Shown one piece after another: positions 37,560 to 44,856 of a DNA stretch of 64,000 bases; position 1 is the stretch's first letter; each line of letters starts with the position of its first letter. The DNA is from Thermobrachium celere DSM 8682. GTDB taxonomy: Bacteria > Bacillota > Clostridia > Clostridiales > Caloramatoraceae. The notes beneath the pieces were generated by a model. It ran no database searches. It saw nothing but the letters and a program-made list of their open reading frames with translations, and was not told where the DNA came from. Position numbers and translations under genes: made by a program. Where the stretch lies: NCBI RefSeq assembly GCF_000430995.1, contig NZ_HF952018.1, forward strand, positions 1,244,449-1,308,448, written 5' to 3'.

Positions 37560-37802
37560 TCAAATAATAAGAGCCCCTATAAAATCTGCTAAAAATCCAA
37601 ATCCCCAAACCTTAAGTATGTTTTGTTTGTAGAAGCTTTTTAAATTAAAACCAGACTCTTTAAGTTTAAAGGCATAAAAACAAGCAAGAATTACAAGCGA
37701 ATCAATAGCATAATTTCCAACTAATGTTATAATTATAAGCGGTGGTAGAAACATCAACATCCATAGTGGAAAAATAATGTTATAAAGCTTTACATTCCTC
37801 AA
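37560..37802 (-). pseudogene. membrane protein gene truncated by the IS element
   Basis: 80 residues remain, with two to three hydrophobic segments (YNIIFPLWMLMFLPPLIIIT and NYAIDSLVILACFYAF) and then ILKVWGFGFLADFIGALII. The stop codon TGA is the first three bases of the IS end, so the protein is cut in a helix and the gene once ran further. I recall a clostridial family of membrane proteins with the same KLYNxIFP...KVWxxGFxADFIG pattern and about twice this length. No continuation is found beyond the other IS end, so the 3' part seems lost. It starts at a TTG with AAAGGGG 7 bases before it. Confidence 0.75.
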
Positions 37803-37902
37803 CCCAATACCCCTTTCATAAATTAATTTTATAATTTTACATTATAATCCATTTTCATATTTAAATAATTAAAAATTGATTAAAATTTCTAAATGCTATT
37901 TA

Positions 37903-38100
37903 TTAAATAATAGCTAATTGGTTACAAAAATTAATACACTTCCTACAATTCCTGCATTTTTCTTCATCTATAACAGCTTTGCCTTCAACTAAGGTAATTG
38001 CATTAAAAGCACAAAATCTAATGCATTGTCCACAACCACAACATAAATTTTTTTCTACCCTTGGTTTAACTGGTTTTCTATAACCTAAAAAGCTATTCAA
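37903..38100 (-). CDS. 2[4Fe-4S] ferredoxin-type protein
   Basis: A 65-residue electron carrier with two cluster motifs: CCGCGQCIRFC and CRNCRKCINFC, each C-x2-C-x2-C with a distal Cys. The N-terminal 18 residues are basic (FLGYRKPVKPRVEK). Its partner enzyme is not obvious; the adjacent upstream gene on this strand encodes the CofE-like protein. AGGGG lies about 9 bases before the ATG. Confidence 0.9.
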   Translation of the reverse strand: MNSFLGYRKPVKPRVEKNLCCGCGQCIRFCAFNAITLVEGKAVIDEEKCRNCRKCINFCNQLAII

Positions 38101-38144
38101 AATATATCACCCCTTAAGCATTGATAACATAATTATACAAAAAT

Positions 38145-38190
38145 AAGCATCCAGTTTTCAAACTATTTTTAATTTTTTTACTGGATGCTT
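38145..38190 (-). terminator. Rho-independent terminator
   Basis: An 11-bp stem (38145-38155 with 38180-38190) with a 24-base AT-rich loop; ATTTTTG follows on the minus strand. It touches the stop codon of the CofE-like gene. Confidence 0.75.
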
Positions 38191-38888
38191 TATTTTATCC
38201 TTCTTATTATGCCAATAGGAGTTGACTGATGTCCTTGTCCTAAGGGGTTGTCCTTTAAAATATTTACAATCTTTCTTTTATTTATATCTTTATGTGAAAC
38301 CCCCAATACCCTTCCTCCTAAATCGTTTATATCAACTATACATACTTTAACTCCTATTCTTTCAGATATTTTTTTTGCTGTTAAATCTGGATCTTTAGGA
38401 CCTAAAACTACATATTCATTAAAGGGAGGAATTGTGCAAGATGTAGGACCATCAATTGAAGAAGCTTTATAACCTGCAATCCTATAAAATACTCCTCTTA
38501 TTTTGAAAATCTTTGTAAATATAGCAGCCAAAAAAGCAGCAATTAATATTCTTATAACCCCACACTCTTTTATAGCAAAATGCATTGTTTCAGGAATAGA
38601 TAGTCCTATTCCATATGGTGACTTATACACAAATTTAGAAAGAAATTTTGCAAGCCTACAGGGTTTAATATCTGACATTTTATATGCTCTTCCCTGTGAA
38701 ATTGCAACACACTTTTCTGAAATAAAAACAATATCATTCTCTTCAATAAGTCCCTTAGTATATTCATAGACAATATCTTCAATTGAATCTCCTATCATAA
38801 CTGTTCTTGTTTTAATTGGAATTCTCACATATACCTCCTCTTCCAGTTCCATTGTTAATTCTTTGTTCTCATTTGCAACAAATTCCAT
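38190..38888 (-). CDS. CofE-like (F420-0:gamma-glutamyl ligase fold) protein
   Basis: A 232-residue protein of the CofE-like family. Marks are VRIPIKTRTVMIGDSIEDIV, IVFISEKCVAISQGRAY, a membrane-like helix (VIRILIAAFLAAIFTKIF), and DGPTSCTIPPFNEYVVLGPKDPD with VCIVDINDLGGRVLG. CofE adds glutamate to coenzyme F420, but no other F420 genes are visible and most clostridia lack F420, so the substrate is unknown. The frame starts at a GTG at 38903. GAGGGGG lies 6 bases before the ATG at 38888, which is chosen. Confidence 0.8.
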   Translation of the reverse strand: MEFVANENKELTMELEEEVYVRIPIKTRTVMIGDSIEDIVYEYTKGLIEENDIVFISEKCVAISQGRAYKMSDIKPCRLAKFLSKFVYKSPYGIGLSIPETMHFAIKECGVIRILIAAFLAAIFTKIFKIRGVFYRIAGYKASSIDGPTSCTIPPFNEYVVLGPKDPDLTAKKISERIGVKVCIVDINDLGGRVLGVSHKDINKRKIVNILKDNPLGQGHQSTPIGIIRRIK

Positions 38889-39070
38889 AAAAATCCCCCT
38901 CACTTTACATCCAAGTTAAATTTTCCTCCCTAAAAATATATTCATCTAGTATTAAATTTCATACATCATTTTTTATTATTGAATTTTAATAGAAAGTTCT
39001 ATATATTTATTTACATCCATAAAAATTTAATATTAAAATAATAATATAGTTTATAAAAGGAGATTAAACT

Positions 39071-39829
39071 ATGAAACGAAAATTCATTTTATTACTTACT
39101 TTAATTTCATTATTCTCTGTTAGTTGTAAGTTAGGCTATAATTTAAACTCAATTAAAAACAATTCTAATAATATTAGTAAAACAAATAATCAAGAAGCCA
39201 GTTTAAATAAGAATAATATAGTTAAAACTATCAATTACAATACATTTAATAAGGCCTCTTCAAAAAATTCAATTAAAAAAGTAAAGGGACTAGTCAATAT
39301 ATTAGATATAGATAGATCAATAGTTGTTGATTTAAAATATGCTACAAAAGACAATTTCACTGGTATAGTTTTATATAAATCTAAAATATGCCTTTTACGT
39401 GAAAGTACCGCAATTAAATTAAAAAATGTAAATACAGAGCTAAAAAAGATGGGATATAGAATTAAAATTTATGATGGATATAGACCTCCAAGCGTACAAA
39501 AAATAATGTGGGAAAAAGCACCAGATAAAAGATACGTGGCAAATCCATATAAAAAAGGTTCTGTACACAGCAAGGGTTGTGCTGTTGATGTTACAATAGT
39601 TGATAAATATGGTAATGAATTAGAAATGCCCTCTAAATTTGATGAATTTAGTATAAAAGCCTCAAGAAAAAACCCTAACATGAGTACTAATGCTAAGAAA
39701 AATCTAGAATTACTAACAAATATAATGTTGAAAAATGGTTTTAAATATATTAATTCTGAATGGTGGCATTTTGAAGATGTTGATAAAGATAAATATGAGA
39801 TAGTAGAAATTGATCCAAGCAAGTTTTAA
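39071..39829 (+). CDS. VanX-family D-Ala-D-Ala dipeptidase lipoprotein
   Basis: 252 residues: a lipoprotein signal (MKRKFILLLTLISLFSVSC, Cys19 as the lipid site), an Asn/Ser/Lys-rich linker (about 20-75), then an M15D peptidase domain. Catalytic marks are GYRPPS, the zinc site SVHSKGCAVD and NSEWWHF. It is about 40% alike by eye to the cytosolic VanX-type protein at 11134 but is anchored outside the membrane, so it would see cell-wall peptides, not cytosolic precursor. AAAAGGAG lies 8 bases before the ATG. It is single-gene, and no resistance genes are nearby. Confidence 0.9.
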   Translation: MKRKFILLLTLISLFSVSCKLGYNLNSIKNNSNNISKTNNQEASLNKNNIVKTINYNTFNKASSKNSIKKVKGLVNILDIDRSIVVDLKYATKDNFTGIVLYKSKICLLRESTAIKLKNVNTELKKMGYRIKIYDGYRPPSVQKIMWEKAPDKRYVANPYKKGSVHSKGCAVDVTIVDKYGNELEMPSKFDEFSIKASRKNPNMSTNAKKNLELLTNIMLKNGFKYINSEWWHFEDVDKDKYEIVEIDPSKF

Positions 39830-39840
39830 TAATTAATATG

Positions 39841-40116
39841 TTACTTATAAATACTCCTTTTAAATCTACTTAATGTTTCGTAGTCAGTATTCTTTATTAT
39901 CTCACATGTTGCAAAGATAATAGGATATAATATTTCTTCAATTGAATTGCTACCTATATCGTAAGAGTTATTTGCAATGATAAATGATGTTAAAAACATA
40001 CCCTCAAGTGCTGCATCACTAATTTCAAAGTCACCATATTTAAGTTTTAAATTAAACATTAGTTGATTAAAAATATCTGAAAATGCTTTTCTAGGAAAAG
40101 ATAAATCAATTATCAT
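39841..40116 (-). CDS. hypothetical protein, 91 residues
   Basis: I do not recognise a family. It is a mostly helical acidic-to-neutral protein (for example ISDAALEGMFLTSFIIANN and EEILYPIIFATCEII) with no signal peptide, metal motif or clear membrane span. GAGGG lies about 8 bases before the ATG, the frame is clean, and codon use is like its neighbours, so it is probably real. It converges with the VanX-type lipoprotein gene, with 11 bases between stops. Confidence 0.6.
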   Translation of the reverse strand: MIIDLSFPRKAFSDIFNQLMFNLKLKYGDFEISDAALEGMFLTSFIIANNSYDIGSNSIEEILYPIIFATCEIIKNTDYETLSRFKRSIYK

Positions 40117-40228
40117 ATTTTATCCCTCTAAAACTTTTTTCTAATTATAATATGCATAAAACTTGTAAAATGTTCATAAAAAATTAATTTAAAATAGATA
40201 TATCATCCTTGAAGAATAGTAAATTTAA

Positions 40229-40273
40229 AAGCCCTATGTAAAGATTTAAAAATTTCATCTTTGCATAGGGCTT
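40229..40273 (-). terminator. Rho-independent terminator of AGCS copy 1
   Basis: Stem 40229-40238 with 40264-40273, extended by 40240-40245 with 40257-40262 after one mismatch. TTTAAATTT follows on the minus strand. Confidence 0.75.
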
Positions 40274-40280
40274 CAATTTA

Positions 40281-41645
40281 TTAATTATCTAAGTATTTTT
40301 TATCATCAACAATTGTTATATTATGTTCATATTCCTTCAACGATTTAACAACTAAACTTGACAATCCTAATAAAGCTATAAGGTTTGGTATAACCATTAT
40401 ACCATTAAACAAATCTGCAAGTTCCCATACTAAAGGAACCTCAAGAGCTGTTCCTAAAGCTATAAATATAACTACAAGAATTCTATAAGGTAAAAGTCCT
40501 TTTTTACCAAATAAGAATTTTACGTTTGCTTCTCCAAAGAAGTACCATCCAATTATTGTTGAAAATGCAAAGAATAATAAAGCTATTGCTACAAAGGTTC
40601 CTCCAAAACTTCCTAAACCTCTTATAAATGCCTCTTGAGTTAATTTAATTCCTGTATATTTAGTTTCAATTGAACCTGTAGTTAAAATAACTAATGCTGT
40701 TAAAGTTAAAATTACAAATGTATCAATAAACACACTTATTATACCTACAACACCTTGTTCTACTGGATGTTTAACCTTGGCAACGGCATGAGCATGTGGA
40801 GTTGAACCCATACCAGCCTCATTTGAGAAAAGTCCTCTTGCTACTCCATATCTTACAGCTTCCTTTACTGTAGCACCTATTATACCACCTGTTGCAGCCT
40901 TTGGATTAAATGCCCCATAAATTATCATTTTAAGTGCAGGAATAAATGAATCAATATTTGATATAACTACAATTAAACTACCAACAATATAAAAAACAGC
41001 CATTATAGGAACAATTTTTTCTGTTATCGAAGCTATTCTTTTAATTCCTCCTATAAATATAAAACCACCTATTATTGCAAGAACTATCCCAACATATATT
41101 GGCTTTATACCAAAGGAATTGCTAAAGGCTGCACCTATTGAATTTGATTGCACCATGTTGCCCATGAAACCTAATGCTAAAATAATAGAGATGGAAAATA
41201 AGTATGCAAGGAAGTTACTTCCTAAACCCTTTTTAATGTAATATGCAGGTCCACCAGTTACTTCATCGTCAACCTTATCTTTATAAATTTGTGCTAAAAC
41301 TGCCTCAGAAAACAATGTACTCATACCAAAAAATGCACTAAGCCACATCCAGAATATTGCTCCCGGTCCACCAGATGCAATTGCAGTTGCAGCACCTGCC
41401 AAATTGCCTGTTCCAACCTGAGCTGCAATAGCTGTGGCTAGTGCCTGAAATGATGTCATACCCTCTTTTCCTGCCTTTTCACCTTTTAATGTTATGTTGC
41501 CAAAAACCCTATTCCATCCGTCTTTAAACCTTCTTATCTGTACCCCTCTTAACAGAACTGTATAATACAATCCTGTTCCACAAAGTAGAAATATTAAGAC
41601 ATAACCCCAGAGGACACTGTTAATACTTTTGACTAGATCCAACAT
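40281..41645 (-). CDS. sodium:alanine/glycine symporter (AGCS family), copy 1
   Basis: A 454-residue sodium-coupled amino-acid carrier with about eleven helices. AGCS marks are MTSFQALATAIAAQVGTGNLAGAA near residue 70-95, GGPGAIFWMWLSAFFGM, GGPAYYIKKGLG, GLFSNEAGMGSTPHAHA and the C-terminal GWYFFGEANVKFLFG. The frame opens at 41663, but GGGGGG lies 6 bases before the ATG at 41645, which is chosen. A TTGAAA-17-TACAAT promoter lies about 40 bases upstream. No glycine riboswitch is seen in the leader. A second, clearly different AGCS gene lies at 43097. Confidence 0.93.
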   Translation of the reverse strand: MLDLVKSINSVLWGYVLIFLLCGTGLYYTVLLRGVQIRRFKDGWNRVFGNITLKGEKAGKEGMTSFQALATAIAAQVGTGNLAGAATAIASGGPGAIFWMWLSAFFGMSTLFSEAVLAQIYKDKVDDEVTGGPAYYIKKGLGSNFLAYLFSISIILALGFMGNMVQSNSIGAAFSNSFGIKPIYVGIVLAIIGGFIFIGGIKRIASITEKIVPIMAVFYIVGSLIVVISNIDSFIPALKMIIYGAFNPKAATGGIIGATVKEAVRYGVARGLFSNEAGMGSTPHAHAVAKVKHPVEQGVVGIISVFIDTFVILTLTALVILTTGSIETKYTGIKLTQEAFIRGLGSFGGTFVAIALLFFAFSTIIGWYFFGEANVKFLFGKKGLLPYRILVVIFIALGTALEVPLVWELADLFNGIMVIPNLIALLGLSSLVVKSLKEYEHNITIVDDKKYLDN

Positions 41646-41685
41646 GTAAATCCCCCCATTCAAACGTTAAATTCCTAACAATTCA

Positions 41686-41714
41686 ATTGTAATATTTTCT
41701 TATTGATTTTTCAA
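41686..41714 (-). promoter_or_regulatory. promoter of AGCS copy 1
   Basis: Minus strand: TTGAAA (41709-41714), a 17-base spacer and TACAAT (41686-41691). Confidence 0.65.
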
Positions 41715-41830
41715 ATTGATAAAAGCTAATTTATTACGATTTTTTATAATTATATTCCATTTACTGATTATTTTGAATTTTTCGTAATTATTTATTAAAT
41801 AATTTGCATTTTAATAAACTTTTTTAAAAA

Positions 41831-41882
41831 AATAAAACACCATCTAGAAAAATTACATTATAATTAATTTTTTCTAGATGGT
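41831..41882 (-). terminator. Rho-independent terminator of the rhomboid gene
   Basis: A perfect 14-bp stem (41839-41852 with 41869-41882). The minus strand continues GTTTTATTTTTTT. Confidence 0.88.
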
Positions 41883-41912
41883 AATAAATAATTCATTAAC
41901 TCTACAATTTAT

Positions 41913-42602
41913 TTAATATCTATAATAAAACCTATTTTTATACCTTTTTCCAATATAAGTTCCAAATAAAAAGCCTCCAATATGTGCCCACCAAGCTATT
42001 CCAAAACCAAATACTGGACCAAACAAAGTTAATATTCCATTTGAAATCTGAGAAACAAACCATAACCCTATATATATAAAGGCAGGTACATTTATAAAAA
42101 AAGGTAGCCACAAAACTAAAAAAAGCGTCTCTATTTTAGCAAAAGGATATAAAATAAAATATATTCCCATCACCCCTGCAATTGCACCTGAAGCCCCTAT
42201 AGTCACTATAGATGAATTAATATTAAATATATAATGTGTAAGTGCAGCTATAAATCCACTTAACAAATAAACTAATAAAAACTTAAAATGCCCAAGCCTA
42301 TCTTCAACATTATCACCAAATAACCAAAGTGCCCACATATTACTAATTAGATGAGTTAAACTTCCATGTAAAAACATACTTGTAAATATCGTAAGTAAAT
42401 TTATCCAAAGATAATTAAAGTCTGTATAAAATATTGATCTTGTAAGTTCAGCTGGTATAAACCCAAAATATTGAATAAATGCACTTGTTATATTCCTAGG
42501 AAGAATCACTTCAAAAACAAATACCGCTATATTAATTAGAATTAGAAGTATCGTTATGAAAGGCTTTTTTCTACTTGGATTTATATCTCTTATAGGTATC
42601 AT
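41913..42602 (-). CDS. rhomboid-family intramembrane serine protease
   Basis: A 229-residue, six-helix membrane protease that cuts proteins within or near their membrane segment. The catalytic Ser139 is in GASGAIAGV and His207 is in WWAHIGGFLFG. The HxxxN support motif is HLISN (84-88) after TSMFLHGSLT. The frame runs back to a GTG at 42638 within the 42624 repeat, but AAGGGAG lies 6 bases before the ATG at 42602, which is the start. Its substrates are unknown. Confidence 0.9.
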   Translation of the reverse strand: MIPIRDINPSRKKPFITILLILINIAVFVFEVILPRNITSAFIQYFGFIPAELTRSIFYTDFNYLWINLLTIFTSMFLHGSLTHLISNMWALWLFGDNVEDRLGHFKFLLVYLLSGFIAALTHYIFNINSSIVTIGASGAIAGVMGIYFILYPFAKIETLFLVLWLPFFINVPAFIYIGLWFVSQISNGILTLFGPVFGFGIAWWAHIGGFLFGTYIGKRYKNRFYYRY

Positions 42603-42623
42603 TTTATTCTCCCTTCCTTTAAC

Positions 42624-42658
42624 TAAAGTGCCACCCACGTGAAATGTGACATTTTACA
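42624..42658 (-). repeat. dispersed 30-base repeat, copy B
   Basis: Read on the minus strand it matches copy A (34218) at nearly every position: AATGTCACATTTCACGTGGG then TGGCACTTTA. It lies just before the rhomboid ribosome site and is inverted relative to copy C at 44758. B and C thus bracket the second AGCS gene. Confidence 0.75.
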
Positions 42659-43057
42659 TTTATTGTTATATATTTTGGATTAATATTCCAAATAAATATA
42701 CATCTAGTATATTACAAAAACCAATTAAAATCAAAATTAAATTTAATAAAATTATAGTCCTCATTTTATATCAAATATGACATGATATGTTTAATATATT
42801 ATACTATAATTATCCTAAATATACTTACATTTTTCCATTATTTTAAGTTCTATAAGCAATATTAAAAATAATGTTTTGCAACACATAAAAAATGTCTTAT
42901 TTAACTTCACTTATATAATAGCTTACCAAAACACAAAGTTTACTTAAACTCTTAAAACTCCCTCTTTAACCAAATATACGTATAAAACAATGTGTAATGC
43001 TCTACCTTTAAATTTATATCTTTTTATTTATAATAAATAAATCTTAACAAAACAAAT
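42659..43057. other. AT-rich intergenic region
   Basis: About 400 bases with no credible frame on either strand, no ribosome site and no recognisable RNA. It holds only low-complexity AT sequence between repeat B and the AGCS terminator. The rhomboid promoter should lie here, but I cannot choose among several weak TATAAT-like boxes. Confidence 0.5.
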
Positions 43058-43081
43058 GGGTAAATGATTACTCATTCACCC
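43058..43081 (-). terminator. hairpin terminator of AGCS copy 2
   Basis: Stem 43058-43067 with 43072-43081 with one mismatch; ATTTGTTTTG follows on the minus strand. Confidence 0.65.
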
Positions 43082-43096
43082 TTTCTTAATTTAAAT

Positions 43097-44623
43097 TTAA
43101 GATCTAAAATCTATGTTATCTAATTTTACTCCACTTTTCTCAATTATATTATTTAATCTTTTTAATTGTACTGGGTAATGTTTTTTAGCTATATCATGCC
43201 ATATATCAGCATTTTTTATTCCGCATCTTTCAGGTATAAACACTGGATCAAGTCCCATCTTCTTTTGTTCTTCATAATCCTTTAATGTAGCTATACCAGG
43301 TTTAGTAAGTAATAATATTGCTATTAAGTTTAACCATGCCATAAGTCCTACACCAATATCAGCAAGGTTCCAAGCAACTTCTGATGAACGAATACTTCCA
43401 AAGAAAGTCATTACAACTAATATAAACTTTACAACCTTTGCTATAGTTTTATAATTTTCATTATGTCTAAATATATAAGCAATATTTGATTCTGTATAAA
43501 CAGCAAAGGAAAGTAGTGTTGTAAATGCAAAGAAGAATAACGCTATCGCAACAAATTTACTTCCATAGCCAGGGATCAATGTATTTATAGCCTCCTGAGT
43601 AAAACCAACACCTACTCCAACCCCAGGAAGATTTTCTACTATAAAACCACCTGCAGGGTTAACAACATTATATTTTCCTGTTGATAAAATCATAATTGCA
43701 GTTGCTGTACATACAAATAGAGTATCTATGTATACTGAAAAAGCCTGTACAAGTCCTTGCTTTGCTGGATGTGATACCCCTGCTGTAGCAGCTGCTTGTG
43801 CACCAGTACCTTGTCCAGCTTCGTTTGAATAACAACCTCTCTTAACTCCCCACATGATTGCACTACCAAATATAGCTCCAAATGTTGCATTTAAATTAAA
43901 GGCTGAACTAAATATTAAACTGAACATAGCTGGTACTTTTTTAATATTAATAACTACTATAATTAAGCTAACTAAAATATATCCTATAGCCATGAAAGGT
44001 ACTGCAAACTCTGCAAATTTAGCAATTCTTTTTATTCCTCCAAAAATAACAAACCCAAATAATAAAGCCACAAATATACCAGTTATAACAGGTTCAATTC
44101 CAAAAGCATTTTTAAAAGAATCGGCTATGTTAAAGGCTTGTACCCCGGGACCAGTAAATCCACAAGCAATTATTACAGCTAGAGCAAATGCAATAGCAAA
44201 TGGCCTACTTTTTAAACCTTTTTCTATGTAATATGCAGGACCACCTCTGTACTCTCCTGCTATTTCTTCCTTCCAAGCTTGTGCTAAAGCTGACTCAATA
44301 TAGGCTGAACTTGCACCAATAAATGCAATTACCCACATCCAAAATATAGCTCCTGGTCCTCCATAATAAATAGCTGTTGCAACTCCAGCAATATTTCCGA
44401 TTCCAACACGTCCACCTAGAGCCATTGCAAATCCTTGGAAAGATGATACGCCTTTCTCGGAATTATCTCCACCTATGAGATGTTTAACCATGTCTTTGAT
44501 AAGTCTTAGCTGAGGAAATTTTAAAATTACTGAGAAATAAACTCCGGTTGCTAAACAAAGAAAGATTAGTGCCTTACTCCATAACAACCCACTAATTAGA
44601 CCCGTTAGTTCTTTAAAATCCAT
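43097..44623 (-). CDS. sodium:alanine/glycine symporter (AGCS family), copy 2
   Basis: A 508-residue AGCS carrier with the same core marks as copy 1 (SSFQGFAMALGGRVGIGNIAG, GGPGAIFWMWVIAFIGAS, GGPAYYIEKGLK, CYSNEAGQGTGAQAAA) but a different, longer C-terminal cytosolic tail (DPVFIPERCGIKNADIWHDI). The Arg-Val in GGRVGIGN instead of AQVGTGN marks a separate subgroup, so it probably prefers another amino acid. GGGGGAG lies 7 bases before the ATG, with a very good promoter 60 bases upstream. It sits between inverted copies B and C of the 30-base repeat. Confidence 0.93.
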   Translation of the reverse strand: MDFKELTGLISGLLWSKALIFLCLATGVYFSVILKFPQLRLIKDMVKHLIGGDNSEKGVSSFQGFAMALGGRVGIGNIAGVATAIYYGGPGAIFWMWVIAFIGASSAYIESALAQAWKEEIAGEYRGGPAYYIEKGLKSRPFAIAFALAVIIACGFTGPGVQAFNIADSFKNAFGIEPVITGIFVALLFGFVIFGGIKRIAKFAEFAVPFMAIGYILVSLIIVVINIKKVPAMFSLIFSSAFNLNATFGAIFGSAIMWGVKRGCYSNEAGQGTGAQAAATAGVSHPAKQGLVQAFSVYIDTLFVCTATAIMILSTGKYNVVNPAGGFIVENLPGVGVGVGFTQEAINTLIPGYGSKFVAIALFFFAFTTLLSFAVYTESNIAYIFRHNENYKTIAKVVKFILVVMTFFGSIRSSEVAWNLADIGVGLMAWLNLIAILLLTKPGIATLKDYEEQKKMGLDPVFIPERCGIKNADIWHDIAKKHYPVQLKRLNNIIEKSGVKLDNIDFRS

Positions 44624-44681
44624 TTACAAACTCCCCCTTCATTTAACATTAGTATAATAAAAATAACAAAATATTACTTTT

Positions 44682-44710
44682 ATTATACATGCATATTCTG
44701 AATTTTTCAA
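44682..44710 (-). promoter_or_regulatory. promoter of AGCS copy 2
   Basis: Minus strand: TTGAAA (44705-44710), a 17-base spacer and TATAAT (44682-44687). Confidence 0.8.
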
Positions 44711-44723
44711 CTATTTTGATTAT

Positions 44724-44785
44724 AAAAAACCCCCAGATGAATTTATCCATTTTATGGATAATGTCACAATTCACCTGGGTGGCAC
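44724..44785 (-). terminator. terminator of the YfcC-type gene, built partly from repeat C
   Basis: Outer stem 44732-44736 with 44775-44779 and 44738-44743 with 44768-44773; inner stem 44743-44750 with 44754-44761. Six T follow on the minus strand. The 5' arm (minus sense) is repeat copy C. Confidence 0.8.
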
Positions 44786-44795
44786 TTTATTTTAG
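44758..44795 (+). repeat. dispersed 30-base repeat, copy C
   Basis: Reads AATGTCACAATTCACCTGGG then TGGCACTTTA, the most diverged copy. Unlike A and B it has a complementary partner on its left and forms a terminator with it. Confidence 0.7.
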
Positions 44796-44856
44796 TATTT
44801 TTAAAATACCTGCCCTAACATTCTAAATTTGTATTAATATCAATTAAACTATCAGA

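Larger units (their letters stand above)
35836..37562 (-). mobile_element. IS3-family insertion sequence, IS150 group
   Basis: A 1727-base element with imperfect terminal inverted repeats of about 40 bases. The left end begins TGAACTGCACCC and the right end, read inward, TGATATGCTCCC; both continue with GTAGACAG and AAAAATGTAAA. The IS150 end TGTACTGCACCC is similar. Two overlapping frames (OrfA, OrfB) with a -1 slippery run fit IS3 logic, and both frames look intact. The bases outside the ends do not give a clear 3-4 bp target duplication, so rearrangement after insertion is possible. Confidence 0.88.

Noticed and set aside
35830-37566. Target-site duplication around the IS
   Set aside because: The 3-4 bases on the two sides (ATG on the left, AAT on the right) do not match, so none is claimed.
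37492-37608. The 39-residue N-terminal extension of OrfA
   Set aside because: It crosses the IS end and the truncated gene in another frame, while a good ribosome site marks the ATG at 37491.
42659-43057. A small gene or RNA in the gap before the rhomboid gene
   Set aside because: No frame with a start signal and no stable structure was found; the sequence is plain AT-rich.
42624-44795. GGGTGGCAC in the 30-base repeat as a T-box antiterminator
   Set aside because: The T-box core needs a match to GGGTGGNACCGCG and a stem I leader. Here the CCGCG part, the leader and an aminoacyl-related downstream gene are all missing, and two copies point away from genes.
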